DNA of 64,000 bases from the NCBI GenBank assembly GCA_963737285.1, contig CAVTRT010000003.1:4092001-4156000 (forward strand). The letters run 5' to 3'. Each line of letters opens with the position of its first letter. Position 1 is the first letter of the stretch. The stretch is from Trebonia sp963737285. GTDB taxonomy: Bacteria; Actinomycetota; Actinomycetes; Streptosporangiales; Streptosporangiaceae. The notes under the pieces are model-generated. The model had not been told where the DNA came from and made no database searches. It was given only the letters and a program-made list of their open reading frames with translations. The translations under genes and the position numbers were made by a program. Below, in pieces: positions 7,453 to 16,182 of the stretch.

Positions 7453-8895
7453 ATGACGATCATGAAGCTGGCGCACTACGTCAACGGTGACTTCACGACG
7501 GCGGGACTGGCCTTTCCGCTGCTTTCCCCTGTCGACGGAAGCCAGGTAGGAGACGTACCCGAAGCCCCGCGCGACATCGTCGACGCGGCAGTGCAGGCCG
7601 CCAGGGCGGCGCTCGCCGGTCCCTGGGGACGGACGAGCGTCGAGGAGCGGTGCTCGTTCCTACGCCGGATCGCCGACGGCATCGCGGCACGCTTCGACGA
7701 GTTCGTCGATGCCGAGGTCGCTGACACCGGCAAGCCGCGCGAGCTAGCGGCCACGGTCGACATCCCGCGCGCGATCGGCAACTTCCGTGCCTATGCCGAT
7801 ATCGCCTACGGCCGCCCGGAACAGGCCTACCCCACTGCCGTCCCCGGATGGAGCGGCGGCGGCCGGGCGCTCAGCTACACCGTCCGCCGCCCGCTTGGCG
7901 TCGTGGCGATCATCTCGCCATGGAACCTGCCGCTGCTCCTGCTCACCTGGAAGGTCGCGCCCGCGCTCGCCGCGGGCAACACGGTCGTCGCCAAGCCGTC
8001 GGAGGAGACGCCGTCCACCGCGACCCTGCTCGCCGAGGTGATCGACGAGGCGGGGCTGCCCGCCGGCGCCTTCAATCTGGTGCACGGCCATGGCGCAAAC
8101 GCAGCGGGTGAGCACCTCGCCGCCCACGAGGGCGTCGACGCGATCGCCTTCACCGGCGCGTCCGCCACGGGGGCTGCCATCATGCGCAATGCCGCCGACC
8201 ACGTCACACCGGTCTCCTTCGAGCTCGGTGGCAAGAATCCCGCCCTGGTCTTCGCGGACGCCGACTTTGCCGAGGCGGTCGAGGGGACCATGCGGTCGAG
8301 CTTCACCCACTCGGGTCAGATCTGCCTGTGCACCGAGCGCGTCTACGTGCAGCGGCCCGTCTTCAACGAATTTGTCGGCGCCCTGGCCGAGCGCGCCCGC
8401 GCACTCAAGGACTACGGCCCGATGATTTCGGCGGAGCACCGCGACAAGGTGCTGTCCTACTACCGCCTTGCCGTCGAGGAGGGCGCCACGGTGCTCGCCG
8501 GGGGTGGGGTGCCGAGCTTCGGCGACGAACGCGACGGCGGGTTCTACGTCGAGCCGACGGTCCTGACCGGGCTGCCCTCGAGCGCCAGAACGGTCCGCGA
8601 GGAGATCTTCGGGCCCGTCTGCCACGTGGCGCCCTTCGACGACGAGGACGAGGCCGTCCGGTTGGCCAACGACAGCCGGTACGGCCTGGCCGCTACGGTG
8701 TGGACCACCGACCTGTCGCGCGCCCACCGCGTGGCACCACGCGTCGAGGCCGGGATCGTGTGGGTCAACTGCTGGAACCTGCGGGATCTGCGCACCCCCT
8801 TCGGGGGAGTGAAGGCGTCCGGCATCGGGCGCGAGGGCGGCGAGTACTCGCTCGACTTCTTCTCAGAGCCCGTCAACATATGCGTCAAGATTTGA
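7453..8895 (+). CDS. nbaE: 2-aminomuconate semialdehyde dehydrogenase
   Basis: A 480-residue NAD-dependent aldehyde dehydrogenase that should oxidise 2-aminomuconate 6-semialdehyde to 2-aminomuconate. It shows ISPWNLPLLL (catalytic Asn), KPSEETP, FTGASATG, ELGGKNP (catalytic Glu) and SGQICLCTERVYV with the catalytic Cys. The family also includes hydroxymuconic semialdehyde dehydrogenases (XylG/DmpC); the neighbouring dioxygenase and decarboxylase point to the amino substrate. I chose ATG 7453; ATG 7462 and an upstream ATG at 7408 are possible, and a leaderless transcript is plausible. It is the first gene of a nine-gene operon reading to 15613. Confidence 0.85.
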   Translation: MTIMKLAHYVNGDFTTAGLAFPLLSPVDGSQVGDVPEAPRDIVDAAVQAARAALAGPWGRTSVEERCSFLRRIADGIAARFDEFVDAEVADTGKPRELAATVDIPRAIGNFRAYADIAYGRPEQAYPTAVPGWSGGGRALSYTVRRPLGVVAIISPWNLPLLLLTWKVAPALAAGNTVVAKPSEETPSTATLLAEVIDEAGLPAGAFNLVHGHGANAAGEHLAAHEGVDAIAFTGASATGAAIMRNAADHVTPVSFELGGKNPALVFADADFAEAVEGTMRSSFTHSGQICLCTERVYVQRPVFNEFVGALAERARALKDYGPMISAEHRDKVLSYYRLAVEEGATVLAGGGVPSFGDERDGGFYVEPTVLTGLPSSARTVREEIFGPVCHVAPFDDEDEAVRLANDSRYGLAATVWTTDLSRAHRVAPRVEAGIVWVNCWNLRDLRTPFGGVKASGIGREGGEYSLDFFSEPVNICVKI

Positions 8896-8903
8896 GGTCA
8901 TCC

Positions 8904-9707
8904 GTGACAGAAAAACACCAGGCCGCCGCGTCGCGGCTGCTGGAGGCCCACGCGTCCGGCCGCCCGTGCGAACCGGTGCGCGACCTGATCGACGTGGACA
9001 GCGCCTACGCCGTGCAGAACCTCATGACCGAGCGGTGGCTGTCGCAGGGGCGACGCCTGGCCGGCCGCAAGATCGGGCTGACCAGCGCGGCGGTGCAGCG
9101 GCAGTTCGGGGTGGACTCGCCGGACTTCGGCATGCTCTTCGCCGACATGGCCGTGCCAGATGGCGAGGAGATCCCGGCAGGCGCGGTTCTGCAGCCGCGG
9201 GTAGAGGCCGAGGTGGCGCTCGTGCTCGAACGCGACCTGGCGCACGAACGGCACACGGTCGCCGACGTGATCCGTGCGACGGCCTTCGCGCTGCCCGCGA
9301 TCGAGGTGGCGGGCAGCCGCATCCGCGGCTGGGATATCACCCTGGCCGACACCATCGCCGACAACGCCTCGGCGGGCATGTACGTCCTCGGCAACCGCCC
9401 GGTGCCGCTGCGCGACGTGGACCTGCGGATGGCCGGGATGGTAATCGAGCGGCGCGGCGAGCAGGTATCGACCGGCATCGGCGCGGCCTGCCTCGGCCAC
9501 CCCCTCCACGCGGCGGTATGGCTGGCCGACACGCTGGCCAGGCTCGGCCGTCCGCTCCAGGCGGGAGATACCGTGCTGACCGGGGCACTCGGACCGATGA
9601 TCTCGGTCGAGCCCGGCGACGTGCTCGAAGCGCGCATCGACGGGCTCGGCGACGTGCGCGCCGCGTTCGCCGCCCATGTCGTGCCCGCTCTTGGGGAGAA
9701 AGCATGA
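8904..9707 (+). CDS. nbaH: 2-oxopent-4-enoate hydratase
   Basis: A 267-residue member of the MhpD/DmpE hydratase family, converting 2-oxopent-4-enoate to 4-hydroxy-2-oxovalerate. It shows GRKIGLTSAAVQRQFGVDSP near residue 50, the metal-site segment PRVEAEVALVLERDL (Glu pair) and DNASAGMYVLG. The kinked 'KIGLTS...VQ' pattern matches hydratases rather than the decarboxylase paralog that follows. The GTG 8904 start follows GAGGT and lies 8 bp after the dehydrogenase stop. Its TGA overlaps the next ATG (ATGA at 9704). Partner decarboxylases usually form a complex with this enzyme, consistent with their adjacency. Confidence 0.87.
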   Translation: MTEKHQAAASRLLEAHASGRPCEPVRDLIDVDSAYAVQNLMTERWLSQGRRLAGRKIGLTSAAVQRQFGVDSPDFGMLFADMAVPDGEEIPAGAVLQPRVEAEVALVLERDLAHERHTVADVIRATAFALPAIEVAGSRIRGWDITLADTIADNASAGMYVLGNRPVPLRDVDLRMAGMVIERRGEQVSTGIGAACLGHPLHAAVWLADTLARLGRPLQAGDTVLTGALGPMISVEPGDVLEARIDGLGDVRAAFAAHVVPALGEKA

Positions 9708-10453
9708 ACCAGCGCCTGAAGTCGTTCGCTGAAACCCTGGACGAGGCGGCCCTGGGCCGCCGCGCGGTCCCCAGGCTCACCGAGGCCGCCGAGCTCGACG
9801 TGCCCTCCGCCTACGAGGTGCAGCGGGCGCTGATCGAGCGGCGCCGGGCGCGCGGCGAGTCGCTCATCGGCGTCAAGATGGGGTTCACCAGCCGCGCCAA
9901 GATGGTTCAGATGGGCGTGGACGACGTCATCTGGGGCCTGCTCACCGACGCCATGCTGATCGAGTCCCGCCTGGACACCGCCGGCCTGATCCACCCGCGC
10001 ATCGAGCCGGAGATCGCGTTCCTGCTGGAGCGGCCGGTGCGCACCCCCGCCGACGCGGCCGCGGCCGTCGGCGGGATCGCCGTGGGCTATGAGGTGCTCG
10101 ACTCCCGTTACGAGGACTTCAGCTTCACCCTGGCGGACGTCGTCGCCGACAACGCCTCGGCCAGCGGCTTCGGCGTGGGTCCCTGGCACGCGCCTAAGGA
10201 CGTCGGCAACGTGGGCATGCTCCTGGAGATCGACGGCCGCCCCGTCGCGAGCGGCTCGTCGTCGGCCATCCTCGGCGATCCGAAGCGCTCGCTGATCGCC
10301 GCCGCCCGCTTGGCTAGCGCCGCCGGGATCGAGTTGCAGCCGGGATGGGTCATCCTCGCGGGCGCCCCCACGGCGGCCGTCCCGCTTCCCGCTGGCGCGC
10401 ACGTCCGCGTCAGCGCCGCGGGTCTGGGTCACGTGGAGGTGTCCACGCGATGA
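9704..10453 (+). CDS. nbaG: 4-oxalocrotonate decarboxylase
   Basis: A 249-residue paralog of the preceding hydratase. It carries the decarboxylase-type signature GVKMGFTSRAKMVQMGVDD near residue 54, the metal-binding HPRIEPEIAFLLE, and the DSRYEDFSFTLADVVADNAS block typical of XylI/DmpH. It decarboxylates 2-oxo-3-hexenedioate (4-oxalocrotonate) to 2-oxopent-4-enoate with a divalent metal. Start ATG 9704 overlaps the upstream stop, and the stop overlaps the next start (ATGA at 10450), so translation should be coupled through the operon. Confidence 0.88.
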   Translation: MNQRLKSFAETLDEAALGRRAVPRLTEAAELDVPSAYEVQRALIERRRARGESLIGVKMGFTSRAKMVQMGVDDVIWGLLTDAMLIESRLDTAGLIHPRIEPEIAFLLERPVRTPADAAAAVGGIAVGYEVLDSRYEDFSFTLADVVADNASASGFGVGPWHAPKDVGNVGMLLEIDGRPVASGSSSAILGDPKRSLIAAARLASAAGIELQPGWVILAGAPTAAVPLPAGAHVRVSAAGLGHVEVSTR

Positions 10454-10875
10454 GCGACGCACTGCTCGTCCCGGGCAAGGCCGCTCCGCGCGGCAGGTTC
10501 CCGCACGTGAGGAGGGCAGGTGACTTCGTGTTCGTCTCCGGCACCAGTTCCCGCCGCCCCGACGGCTCCTTCGCCGGGGCCGGTGCGGACGCTATGGGCA
10601 CGACCAGCCTGGACATCCGCGAGCAGACCAGGGCAGTCATCGAGAACATCCGCGATCTGCTCGCGGCGGCGGGCGCAGCCCTCACGGACGTGGTCAACGT
10701 GACCAGCTACCTCGTCAGCATGAACGACTTCGGCGGCTACAACGAGGTCTACGGGGAGTACTTCGACGAGAGCGGTCCCGCCCGCACCACGGTCGCGGTC
10801 CATCAGCTGCCGCACCCCCATCTGCTTATCGAGATTTCCTGCATCGCCCACATTCCGCAAAGGAGCGCCCCGTGA
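10450..10875 (+). CDS. nbaF: 2-aminomuconate deaminase (RidA family)
   Basis: A 141-residue RidA/YjgF-family protein (GDFVFVSGTSSRRPDG, VTSYLVSMNDFGGYNEVYGE, ARTTVAVHQLPHPHLLIEIS). The Arg in PARTT and the Glu in LIEIS correspond to the active-site pair of imine/enamine deaminases. In this operon it should hydrolyse 2-aminomuconate to 4-oxalocrotonate plus ammonia, as AmnD/NbaF do. It is coupled by ATGA overlap on the upstream side and by a GTGA overlap with the dioxygenase gene. The RidA fold alone would not give this assignment; the context does. Confidence 0.83.
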   Translation: MSDALLVPGKAAPRGRFPHVRRAGDFVFVSGTSSRRPDGSFAGAGADAMGTTSLDIREQTRAVIENIRDLLAAAGAALTDVVNVTSYLVSMNDFGGYNEVYGEYFDESGPARTTVAVHQLPHPHLLIEISCIAHIPQRSAP

Positions 10876-11414
10876 TCCCTCCCTTGAACCTTCATAAGTG
10901 GATTGACGAGCACCGGGACATGCTCAAGCCGCCCGTCGGCAACGTGCAGATCTGGAAGGATGCCGACCTGATGGTCACCATCGTCGGCGGCCCCAACCAG
11001 CGCACCGACTTCCACGACGACCCGATCGAGGAGTTCTTCTACCAGCTCAAGGGCGACATGGTGCTGCGCGTCATGGAGGAGGAGGGCCGGCCGCCCGTGG
11101 ACGTGCAGATCAGGGAGGGCGACGTCTTCCTGCTGCCGCCGCATGTCCGGCACTCCCCGCAGCGACCAGTGCCCGGCTCGATCGGCCTGGTTGTCGAGTA
11201 TGCCCGCCCGCAGGGTGAACTGGACGCCTTCGAGTGGTACTGCGTGGACTGCCACCGGCGCGTCCACCGCGCCGAGATCCAGCTCCAGTCGATCGTCGAG
11301 GATTTGCCCCCCGTCTTCCAGGCGTTCTATGACGGCGACCGCACGTGCCCGCACTGCGGGGCGACGCATCCCGGCAAGGACTGGCCCGAGCACCTGCGGC
11401 CGGTGGTCCGGTGA
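10872..11414 (+). CDS. nbaC: 3-hydroxyanthranilate 3,4-dioxygenase
   Basis: A 180-residue cupin dioxygenase that opens the ring of 3-hydroxyanthranilate to 2-amino-3-carboxymuconate semialdehyde. The Fe(II) ligands are expected at His48 and Glu54 (in TDFHDDPIEEFFYQL) and at His91 in PPHVRHSPQRP. The bacterial-type C-terminal rubredoxin-like site is complete: Cys124/Cys127 (CVDC) and Cys159/Cys162 (CPHC). The GTG 10872 start overlaps the upstream stop. This gene fixes the identity of the pathway, because the other meta-cleavage enzymes are shared with catechol routes. Confidence 0.93.
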   Translation: MIPPLNLHKWIDEHRDMLKPPVGNVQIWKDADLMVTIVGGPNQRTDFHDDPIEEFFYQLKGDMVLRVMEEEGRPPVDVQIREGDVFLLPPHVRHSPQRPVPGSIGLVVEYARPQGELDAFEWYCVDCHRRVHRAEIQLQSIVEDLPPVFQAFYDGDRTCPHCGATHPGKDWPEHLRPVVR

Positions 11415-12403
11415 CCCGCGCCGCCCAGGTCGTCGACGTCCACGCGCACGTCTTTCCGCGCATCTCCCGTGAGGAGAGCAGGATCCTCGCCGGTGCCGGT
11501 GAGCCCTGGTTGCGTGACGGCATGATGATGAGCGGCGAGGACGACTACCGCCCCGTCACCGCCGAGTTGTGGGATGCGGGCGCGCGCCTGGCGGCGATGG
11601 ACCGGGCCGGCGTCGACGTTCAGGTGGTCTCGTCCACGCCGCTGCTGTTCGGGTACGCGGCCGAGCCGGAACGCGCCGCCGACTGGTGCGAGATGGTCAA
11701 CGACCGCATTCTCTCCTACTGCGCCCAGGAGTCCTCCCGTCTGCTGCCCCTGTGCCAGGTACCGCTGCAGGACCTGGAGACCGCTTGCGCGGTCGTCACC
11801 AAGGCCAAGGCCGCCGGGCACTGGGGTGTGCACATTGGCAATCACGTGGGACCGCGCAACCTAAACGATCCAGCGATCATCGCGTTCCTCACCCACTGCG
11901 CCCATGAGGACATGCCGGTGCTTGTCCACCCATGGGACATGTTCGCCGCCGACCGCATGGCGGGGTACATGCTGCCCTGGCTGGTCGGCATGGCGGCGGA
12001 GACCCAGCTCAGCATCCTGTCGCTGATGCTGTCCGGCGCCTTCGAGAAGCTGCCCACCTCGCTGCGGCTCTGCTTCTGCCATGGCGGGGGCAGCTTCGCC
12101 TTCCTCCTAGGCCGCGCCGACAACGCCTGGCGCAACCGCGACATCGTCAGGAAGGACTCGGCCAAGCCCCCCTCGGCGTACACCGACCGCTTCTACGTGG
12201 ACTCCGCGGTCTTCGACCCGCGGGCGCTGCGCCTGCTCATCGACGTGATGGGACCCGAGCGGGTCATGCTCGGCACCGACTTTCCCTTCCCGCTCGGCGA
12301 GCAGGAGCCAGGCGCCGTCGTCCGCAGCTGCCCAGGCCTTGGCGAGGCCGAACGGACCGCGATCCTCGGCGGCAACGCGAAGAGATTCCTGAGGCTGCCA
12401 TGA
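11411..12403 (+). CDS. nbaD: 2-amino-3-carboxymuconate-6-semialdehyde decarboxylase
   Basis: A 330-residue amidohydrolase-superfamily decarboxylase (ACMSD). The zinc ligands are visible: His11 and His13 in VDVHAHVF, a His in VLVHPWDMF, the catalytic His in LCFCHGGGSF, and Asp in MLGTDFPFPLGE, which is the diagnostic ACMSD ending. It removes CO2 from the dioxygenase product to give 2-aminomuconate semialdehyde for the dehydrogenase. The GTG 11411 start overlaps the dioxygenase stop, and its own stop overlaps the esterase ATG. Without this enzyme the substrate would cyclise to quinolinate, so its presence marks a catabolic rather than an NAD-making route. Confidence 0.92.
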   Translation: MTRAAQVVDVHAHVFPRISREESRILAGAGEPWLRDGMMMSGEDDYRPVTAELWDAGARLAAMDRAGVDVQVVSSTPLLFGYAAEPERAADWCEMVNDRILSYCAQESSRLLPLCQVPLQDLETACAVVTKAKAAGHWGVHIGNHVGPRNLNDPAIIAFLTHCAHEDMPVLVHPWDMFAADRMAGYMLPWLVGMAAETQLSILSLMLSGAFEKLPTSLRLCFCHGGGSFAFLLGRADNAWRNRDIVRKDSAKPPSAYTDRFYVDSAVFDPRALRLLIDVMGPERVMLGTDFPFPLGEQEPGAVVRSCPGLGEAERTAILGGNAKRFLRLP

Positions 12404-13629
12404 CCGCCCGGACCAAGGCCGTCACCGAGCACGGCACCCTCGCGCACACGCCCCTGGGCACGCTGCGCGGCCTGCGCTCCGGCGGAGTCTGCGCGTTCAA
12501 GGGCGTACGGTTCGCCGCCCCGGCCCGCCGGTTCGCCGCCCCGTCACCTGCCTTGCCATGGGAGGGGATCGTCGATGCCGTCGCTCCCGGCCCGCCCGCC
12601 CCGCAGCGACCGGGGCGGATGGGCTGGGTGCCGGGGCTGGAGATCGACCCGTCGACAGGCCGCGAGGACTGCCTTTACGTAAACATCTGGTCATCCTCGT
12701 GCGAGGGACAGCGGCCGGTGCTGGTGTTCCTGCACGGCGGTGCCTTCGTGTTCGGCTCCGGCGCGCAGCCCATGTACGACGGGACCGCGCTCGCCCGCGA
12801 CCATGGGCTCGTCGTCGTGACTGTCAACTACCGGTTCGGCGCATTCGGGCTCTGGTACGGCGACGCCGTGCCGGCCAACATCACGCTGCTGGACCAGATC
12901 GCCGCACTGGAGTGGGTGCGGGACAACATCGCCGCGTTCGGCGGCGATCCAGACGAGGTCACCCTGGCCGGCCACTCGGCAGGTGGCACCAGCGCGCTGG
13001 CCCTGATGACCTGCGCGAAGGAGCTCTTCTCGCGCGTCGTGGCCATGAGCCCGGTACCGTACGGCTTCGCCACCCGCGACGAGGCCGCAGCCTGGACCGC
13101 CACCGCACGCGGCGCACTCGGGGCAACTGGCGGCGATCCGTTCGGCGCCTCGCTGGAGGATCTGCTGTCCGCCGAGGGCGTCGCCGCAGGGTCCGCGCCG
13201 CTGGTGGGCGGGCTGCTGCCGGCCGCGCCCGTGATCGACGGCGACCTACTGGCCGTCCATCCCGTGGATGCGATCCGCTCCGGCGCGGCCGCACCGGTGC
13301 CGCTCCTGGTGACGACCGCGGCCGATGAGATGCGGCTGTTCGACGCGATCGGCGGGGCGGGCGCCGACGGGCGGGACGTCTTCGAGCAGCCAGCGGAGGA
13401 GATCGTGCGGGCACATCATGCTCCCGCCCGACGACTGGTCTGCACCCACCGCTCGCCCATGAGCCATGGCGGAATCACGCTCGGCGCATGCCATCTCGTG
13501 GACGTGCCGCTCTATTTCGGCAGCCACGGCGGCCCCCTCACCGGCTCCGGCCCGGAGGTGGAGGAACTGTCAGGCGTGATGACCGCGCAGTTCGCCCGGT
13601 TCTGCCGCGGCGAGGAGGAAACGCAATGA
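12400..13629 (+). CDS. Type-B carboxylesterase inside the aminomuconate operon
   Basis: A 409-residue alpha/beta hydrolase of the carboxylesterase type-B family, shorter than the usual 480-550. It shows the family opening (GVRFAAPARRFAAPSP), the oxyanion loop FLHGGAFVFGSG (residues 111-122), the nucleophile elbow LAGHSAGG with Ser193 (GHSAG rather than the usual GESAG), an acidic TAADEMRLF segment and the catalytic His in GACHLVDVPLYFG. It overlaps both neighbours by ATGA, so it is truly part of the operon, yet no step of the known 3-hydroxyanthranilate route needs an esterase. It may release the aromatic substrate from an ester or amide; this is inference. A deleted relative lies at 5137-6002. 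Confidence 0.85.
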   Translation: MTARTKAVTEHGTLAHTPLGTLRGLRSGGVCAFKGVRFAAPARRFAAPSPALPWEGIVDAVAPGPPAPQRPGRMGWVPGLEIDPSTGREDCLYVNIWSSSCEGQRPVLVFLHGGAFVFGSGAQPMYDGTALARDHGLVVVTVNYRFGAFGLWYGDAVPANITLLDQIAALEWVRDNIAAFGGDPDEVTLAGHSAGGTSALALMTCAKELFSRVVAMSPVPYGFATRDEAAAWTATARGALGATGGDPFGASLEDLLSAEGVAAGSAPLVGGLLPAAPVIDGDLLAVHPVDAIRSGAAAPVPLLVTTAADEMRLFDAIGGAGADGRDVFEQPAEEIVRAHHAPARRLVCTHRSPMSHGGITLGACHLVDVPLYFGSHGGPLTGSGPEVEELSGVMTAQFARFCRGEEETQ

Positions 13630-14537
13630 GTGAAGCCAAGGTCGCGCTGCCAACGGCGGCCATCGTCGGACCGGGCAACATCGGGACCGACCTGATGATG
13701 AAGCTGCGCCGCAGTGGCCGCATCAACGTGATCGCGATGGTCGGCGTGGACCCGGCGTCCGAGGGCCTGGCCCGGGCGCGCGCGGCGGGAATCGAGGCCT
13801 CGGCCGGTGGGGTGGACTGGCTGCTGGCCCAGGACACGCTGCCGGACCTGGTCTTCGAGGCAACCTCGGCCAAGGCGCACCTGGCCAACGCGCCCCGGTA
13901 CGCGCAGGCGGGCATCCAGGCGGTGGACCTGACCCCGGCAGCGGTCGGCCCGTTCGTCTGCCCCCCGGTCAACATGGACATCCTCACCGGCGCGCCGAAC
14001 CTGAACATGATCACCTGCGGCGGGCAGGCGACGATCCCCATCGTCCATGCCGTCTCGCAGGTCACGCCGGTGCCCTACGCCGAGATCATCGCCTCCATCG
14101 CATCACGGTCGGCCGGCCCTGGGACCCGGGCCAACATCGATGAGTTCACCCAGACCACGGCCGCGGCAATCGCGCAGGTCGGCGGAGCCGACAAGGGAAA
14201 GGCCATCATCATCCTCAACCCCGTCGATCCGCCGATGATCATGCGCGACACCGTGTTCTGCGCAATCGGGCCGGATGCGGACCGGGCCGCGATCAGCGAA
14301 TCAGTCCACCAGATGGCCGAGCGGGTCCGCGGTTACGTCCCCGGCTATACCCTGCGCGCCGACCCGCAGTTCGATGACCCGCGGGAGGCGTGGCACGGCA
14401 ACGGCCGGGTCGCGGTGTTCCTCGAGGTCCGCGGCAACGGCGACTACCTGCCCGAATGGGCGGGAAACCTGGACATCATGACGGCGGCAGCTGCCCGGGT
14501 GGGCGAACTGGTCGCCGGAACGAAGGCGGCGGCGTGA
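13626..14537 (+). CDS. nbaJ: Acetaldehyde dehydrogenase (acylating)
   Basis: A 303-residue CoA-acylating acetaldehyde dehydrogenase of the MhpF/DmpF type. The Rossmann motif is AAIVGPGNIGTDL (residues 11-23) and the catalytic cysteine is Cys131 in NMITCGGQATIP. It converts acetaldehyde, NAD and CoA to acetyl-CoA. In this family the enzyme forms a channelled heterotetramer with the aldolase, whose gene follows directly with a TGATG overlap at 14535-14539. Its own ATG overlaps the esterase stop. Length and motifs are complete. Confidence 0.93.
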   Translation: MSEAKVALPTAAIVGPGNIGTDLMMKLRRSGRINVIAMVGVDPASEGLARARAAGIEASAGGVDWLLAQDTLPDLVFEATSAKAHLANAPRYAQAGIQAVDLTPAAVGPFVCPPVNMDILTGAPNLNMITCGGQATIPIVHAVSQVTPVPYAEIIASIASRSAGPGTRANIDEFTQTTAAAIAQVGGADKGKAIIILNPVDPPMIMRDTVFCAIGPDADRAAISESVHQMAERVRGYVPGYTLRADPQFDDPREAWHGNGRVAVFLEVRGNGDYLPEWAGNLDIMTAAAARVGELVAGTKAAA

Positions 14538-15613
14538 TGAATGAGGACCAGATGGCTGACACGGACGGGACGGGCGGAGAGCGGCGCCGGGTACGGATCA
14601 CCGACTCGACGTTGCGGGACGGATCGCACGCGATGGCCCATCAGTTCACCGAAGGCCAGGTCCGTGCGGTCGTCAGCGCGCTCGACGCGGCCGGGACCGA
14701 GGTGATCGAGGTGTCTCACGGCGACGGTCTCGGCGGCTCGTCGTTCAACTATGGCTTTTCCCTCGAGAACGAGATCGACCTCGTGCGCGCCGCTGTCGAC
14801 GAAGCCACCCGGGCCCGCATCGCGGTGCTCTTGATACCAGGCGTCGGCACGGTAGAAGATCTCCGGGCGGCGTACGGCGCAGGTGCCGCCGTCGCGCGGA
14901 TCGCCACCCACTGCACCGAGGCCGACGTCTCGATCCAGCACTTCGGGGCCGCCCGTGACCTCGGCATGGAAACCGTTGGCTTCCTCATGCTGGCCCACCG
15001 GGTGAGTCCGGACGTGCTAGCGGCTCAGGCACGGATCATGGTTGACGCCGGGGCGCAGTGCGTCTACGTGGTCGACTCGGCCGGCGCGCTCGTTCTTGGC
15101 GACGCTCAGGCGCGGGTCAGCGCACTGATGACCGAGATCGGGCACCAGGCGCAGGTCGGATTCCACGGGCACCAGAACCTGTCACTTGGAGTCGCCAACT
15201 CCGTGCTGGCGGTCGGCAACGGAGCCACGCAGGTCGATGGCGCCCTGTGCGCGCTCGGCGCGGGGGCCGGCAACGCGCCGACCGAGATCCTCGCCGCCAC
15301 CTTCGACCGGCTCGGCATCAAGACCGGGCTGGACGTCCGGGCCACCCTGGCCGCAGCCGAGGACGTGGTCAAGCCGTTCCTGCCCCGGTTGCCCTGGGCC
15401 GACCGCGCATCCGTGGTGCAAGGCTACGCCGGCGTGTATTCCTCCTTCCTCCTGCACGCCGAACGCGCGGCCCAGCGGTACGGCGTGCCGGCCCACGACA
15501 TCCTTCAGCGCGTCGGCGAGGCGGGATACGTGGGCGGGCAGGAGGACATGATCATCGATATCGCGCTCCAGCTGGCCGAGGAACGTGACCTGGCCGCAAC
15601 CGGCGCCCACTGA
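14537..15613 (+). CDS. nbaI: 4-hydroxy-2-oxovalerate aldolase
   Basis: A 358-residue class II pyruvate aldolase of the MhpE/DmpG type. The start of the TIM barrel is RITDSTLRDGSHAMAHQF (about residues 19-36) with the metal-binding Asp and the RDG arginine; the metal-binding histidines are in QVGFHGHQNLSLG. The C-terminal communication domain (DVVKPFLPRLPW ... YAGVYSSF) is present. It splits 4-hydroxy-2-oxovalerate to pyruvate and acetaldehyde and passes the latter to the partner dehydrogenase. It is the last gene of the operon and is followed by a GC-rich hairpin. Confidence 0.93.
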   Translation: MNEDQMADTDGTGGERRRVRITDSTLRDGSHAMAHQFTEGQVRAVVSALDAAGTEVIEVSHGDGLGGSSFNYGFSLENEIDLVRAAVDEATRARIAVLLIPGVGTVEDLRAAYGAGAAVARIATHCTEADVSIQHFGAARDLGMETVGFLMLAHRVSPDVLAAQARIMVDAGAQCVYVVDSAGALVLGDAQARVSALMTEIGHQAQVGFHGHQNLSLGVANSVLAVGNGATQVDGALCALGAGAGNAPTEILAATFDRLGIKTGLDVRATLAAAEDVVKPFLPRLPWADRASVVQGYAGVYSSFLLHAERAAQRYGVPAHDILQRVGEAGYVGGQEDMIIDIALQLAEERDLAATGAH

Positions 15614-15620
15614 GGGCGCC

Positions 15621-15653
15621 GGCCGGGCGGCGAGCCCATGTCCGTCGCCCGGC
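15621..15653. terminator. Possible terminator of the aminomuconate operon
   Basis: An imperfect stem (GGCCGGGCGGCGA / TCGCCCGGC) starting 7 bp after the aldolase stop. No U-tract. It is placed as expected for the end of the operon. Confidence 0.4.
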
Positions 15654-15765
15654 ACAGCCAAAGAATGGCGGGACTGCCACCGCCGCTTAGTCGCCTCGCC
15701 GCTGCCGCGTCCGCTCGCTGGCTCTCACGTCGGCGCGGCGGAAGCGGCGGTGTCCGTCGGCTCGG

Positions 15766-16182
15766 CTACGGCTCTGTGGTGACGCCGCAGTCGTCCCAGA
15801 CCATCTCATCGATGGGGTAGACGCCGATCTGGCCGGCGATGACCTGGTATTCGTCGGGCGCGGTCCCCTGGCAGTCGTATGTCAGGAGGACGACGTTGTT
15901 CGGCTCCGACGTCACCGTGACGGGGATCCAATTGCCGCTACTGGAAATCGGGACGTATTCCCAAATGTAGGGATCCGGCGCGGCGGCCTCGCCCGCACAC
16001 TGCGGGACGATGTCGATCTTGATCGCGGTGCTGTTGAGCTGCACCGTGTCCATGCTGTACCCCGCGCAGGTGGAGAGCGGCTGCGCTACGGCGGCGTTGG
16101 CCGCCATCGGCAGTGCGGCGAGGGCCAACGCGCTGGCACCTACCAAGGCTGTTCTGAGTCTCACGGAGAATGTGCCCTTCAT
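15766..16182 (-). CDS. Small secreted protein with four cysteines
   Basis: A 138-residue protein with a clear Sec signal peptide (basic MKGTFSVRLRTALVG, hydrophobic core, cleavage probably after AANA near residue 30). The mature part has exactly four cysteines (TCAGY, QCAGE, YDCQG, DDCGV), which suits two disulfides in a small beta-rich domain. I do not recognise the family; no catalytic motif is visible. It converges on the aminomuconate operon and has its own upstream region of about 300 bp shared with the P450 gene. Confidence 0.7.
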   Translation of the reverse strand: MKGTFSVRLRTALVGASALALAALPMAANAAVAQPLSTCAGYSMDTVQLNSTAIKIDIVPQCAGEAAAPDPYIWEYVPISSSGNWIPVTVTSEPNNVVLLTYDCQGTAPDEYQVIAGQIGVYPIDEMVWDDCGVTTEP

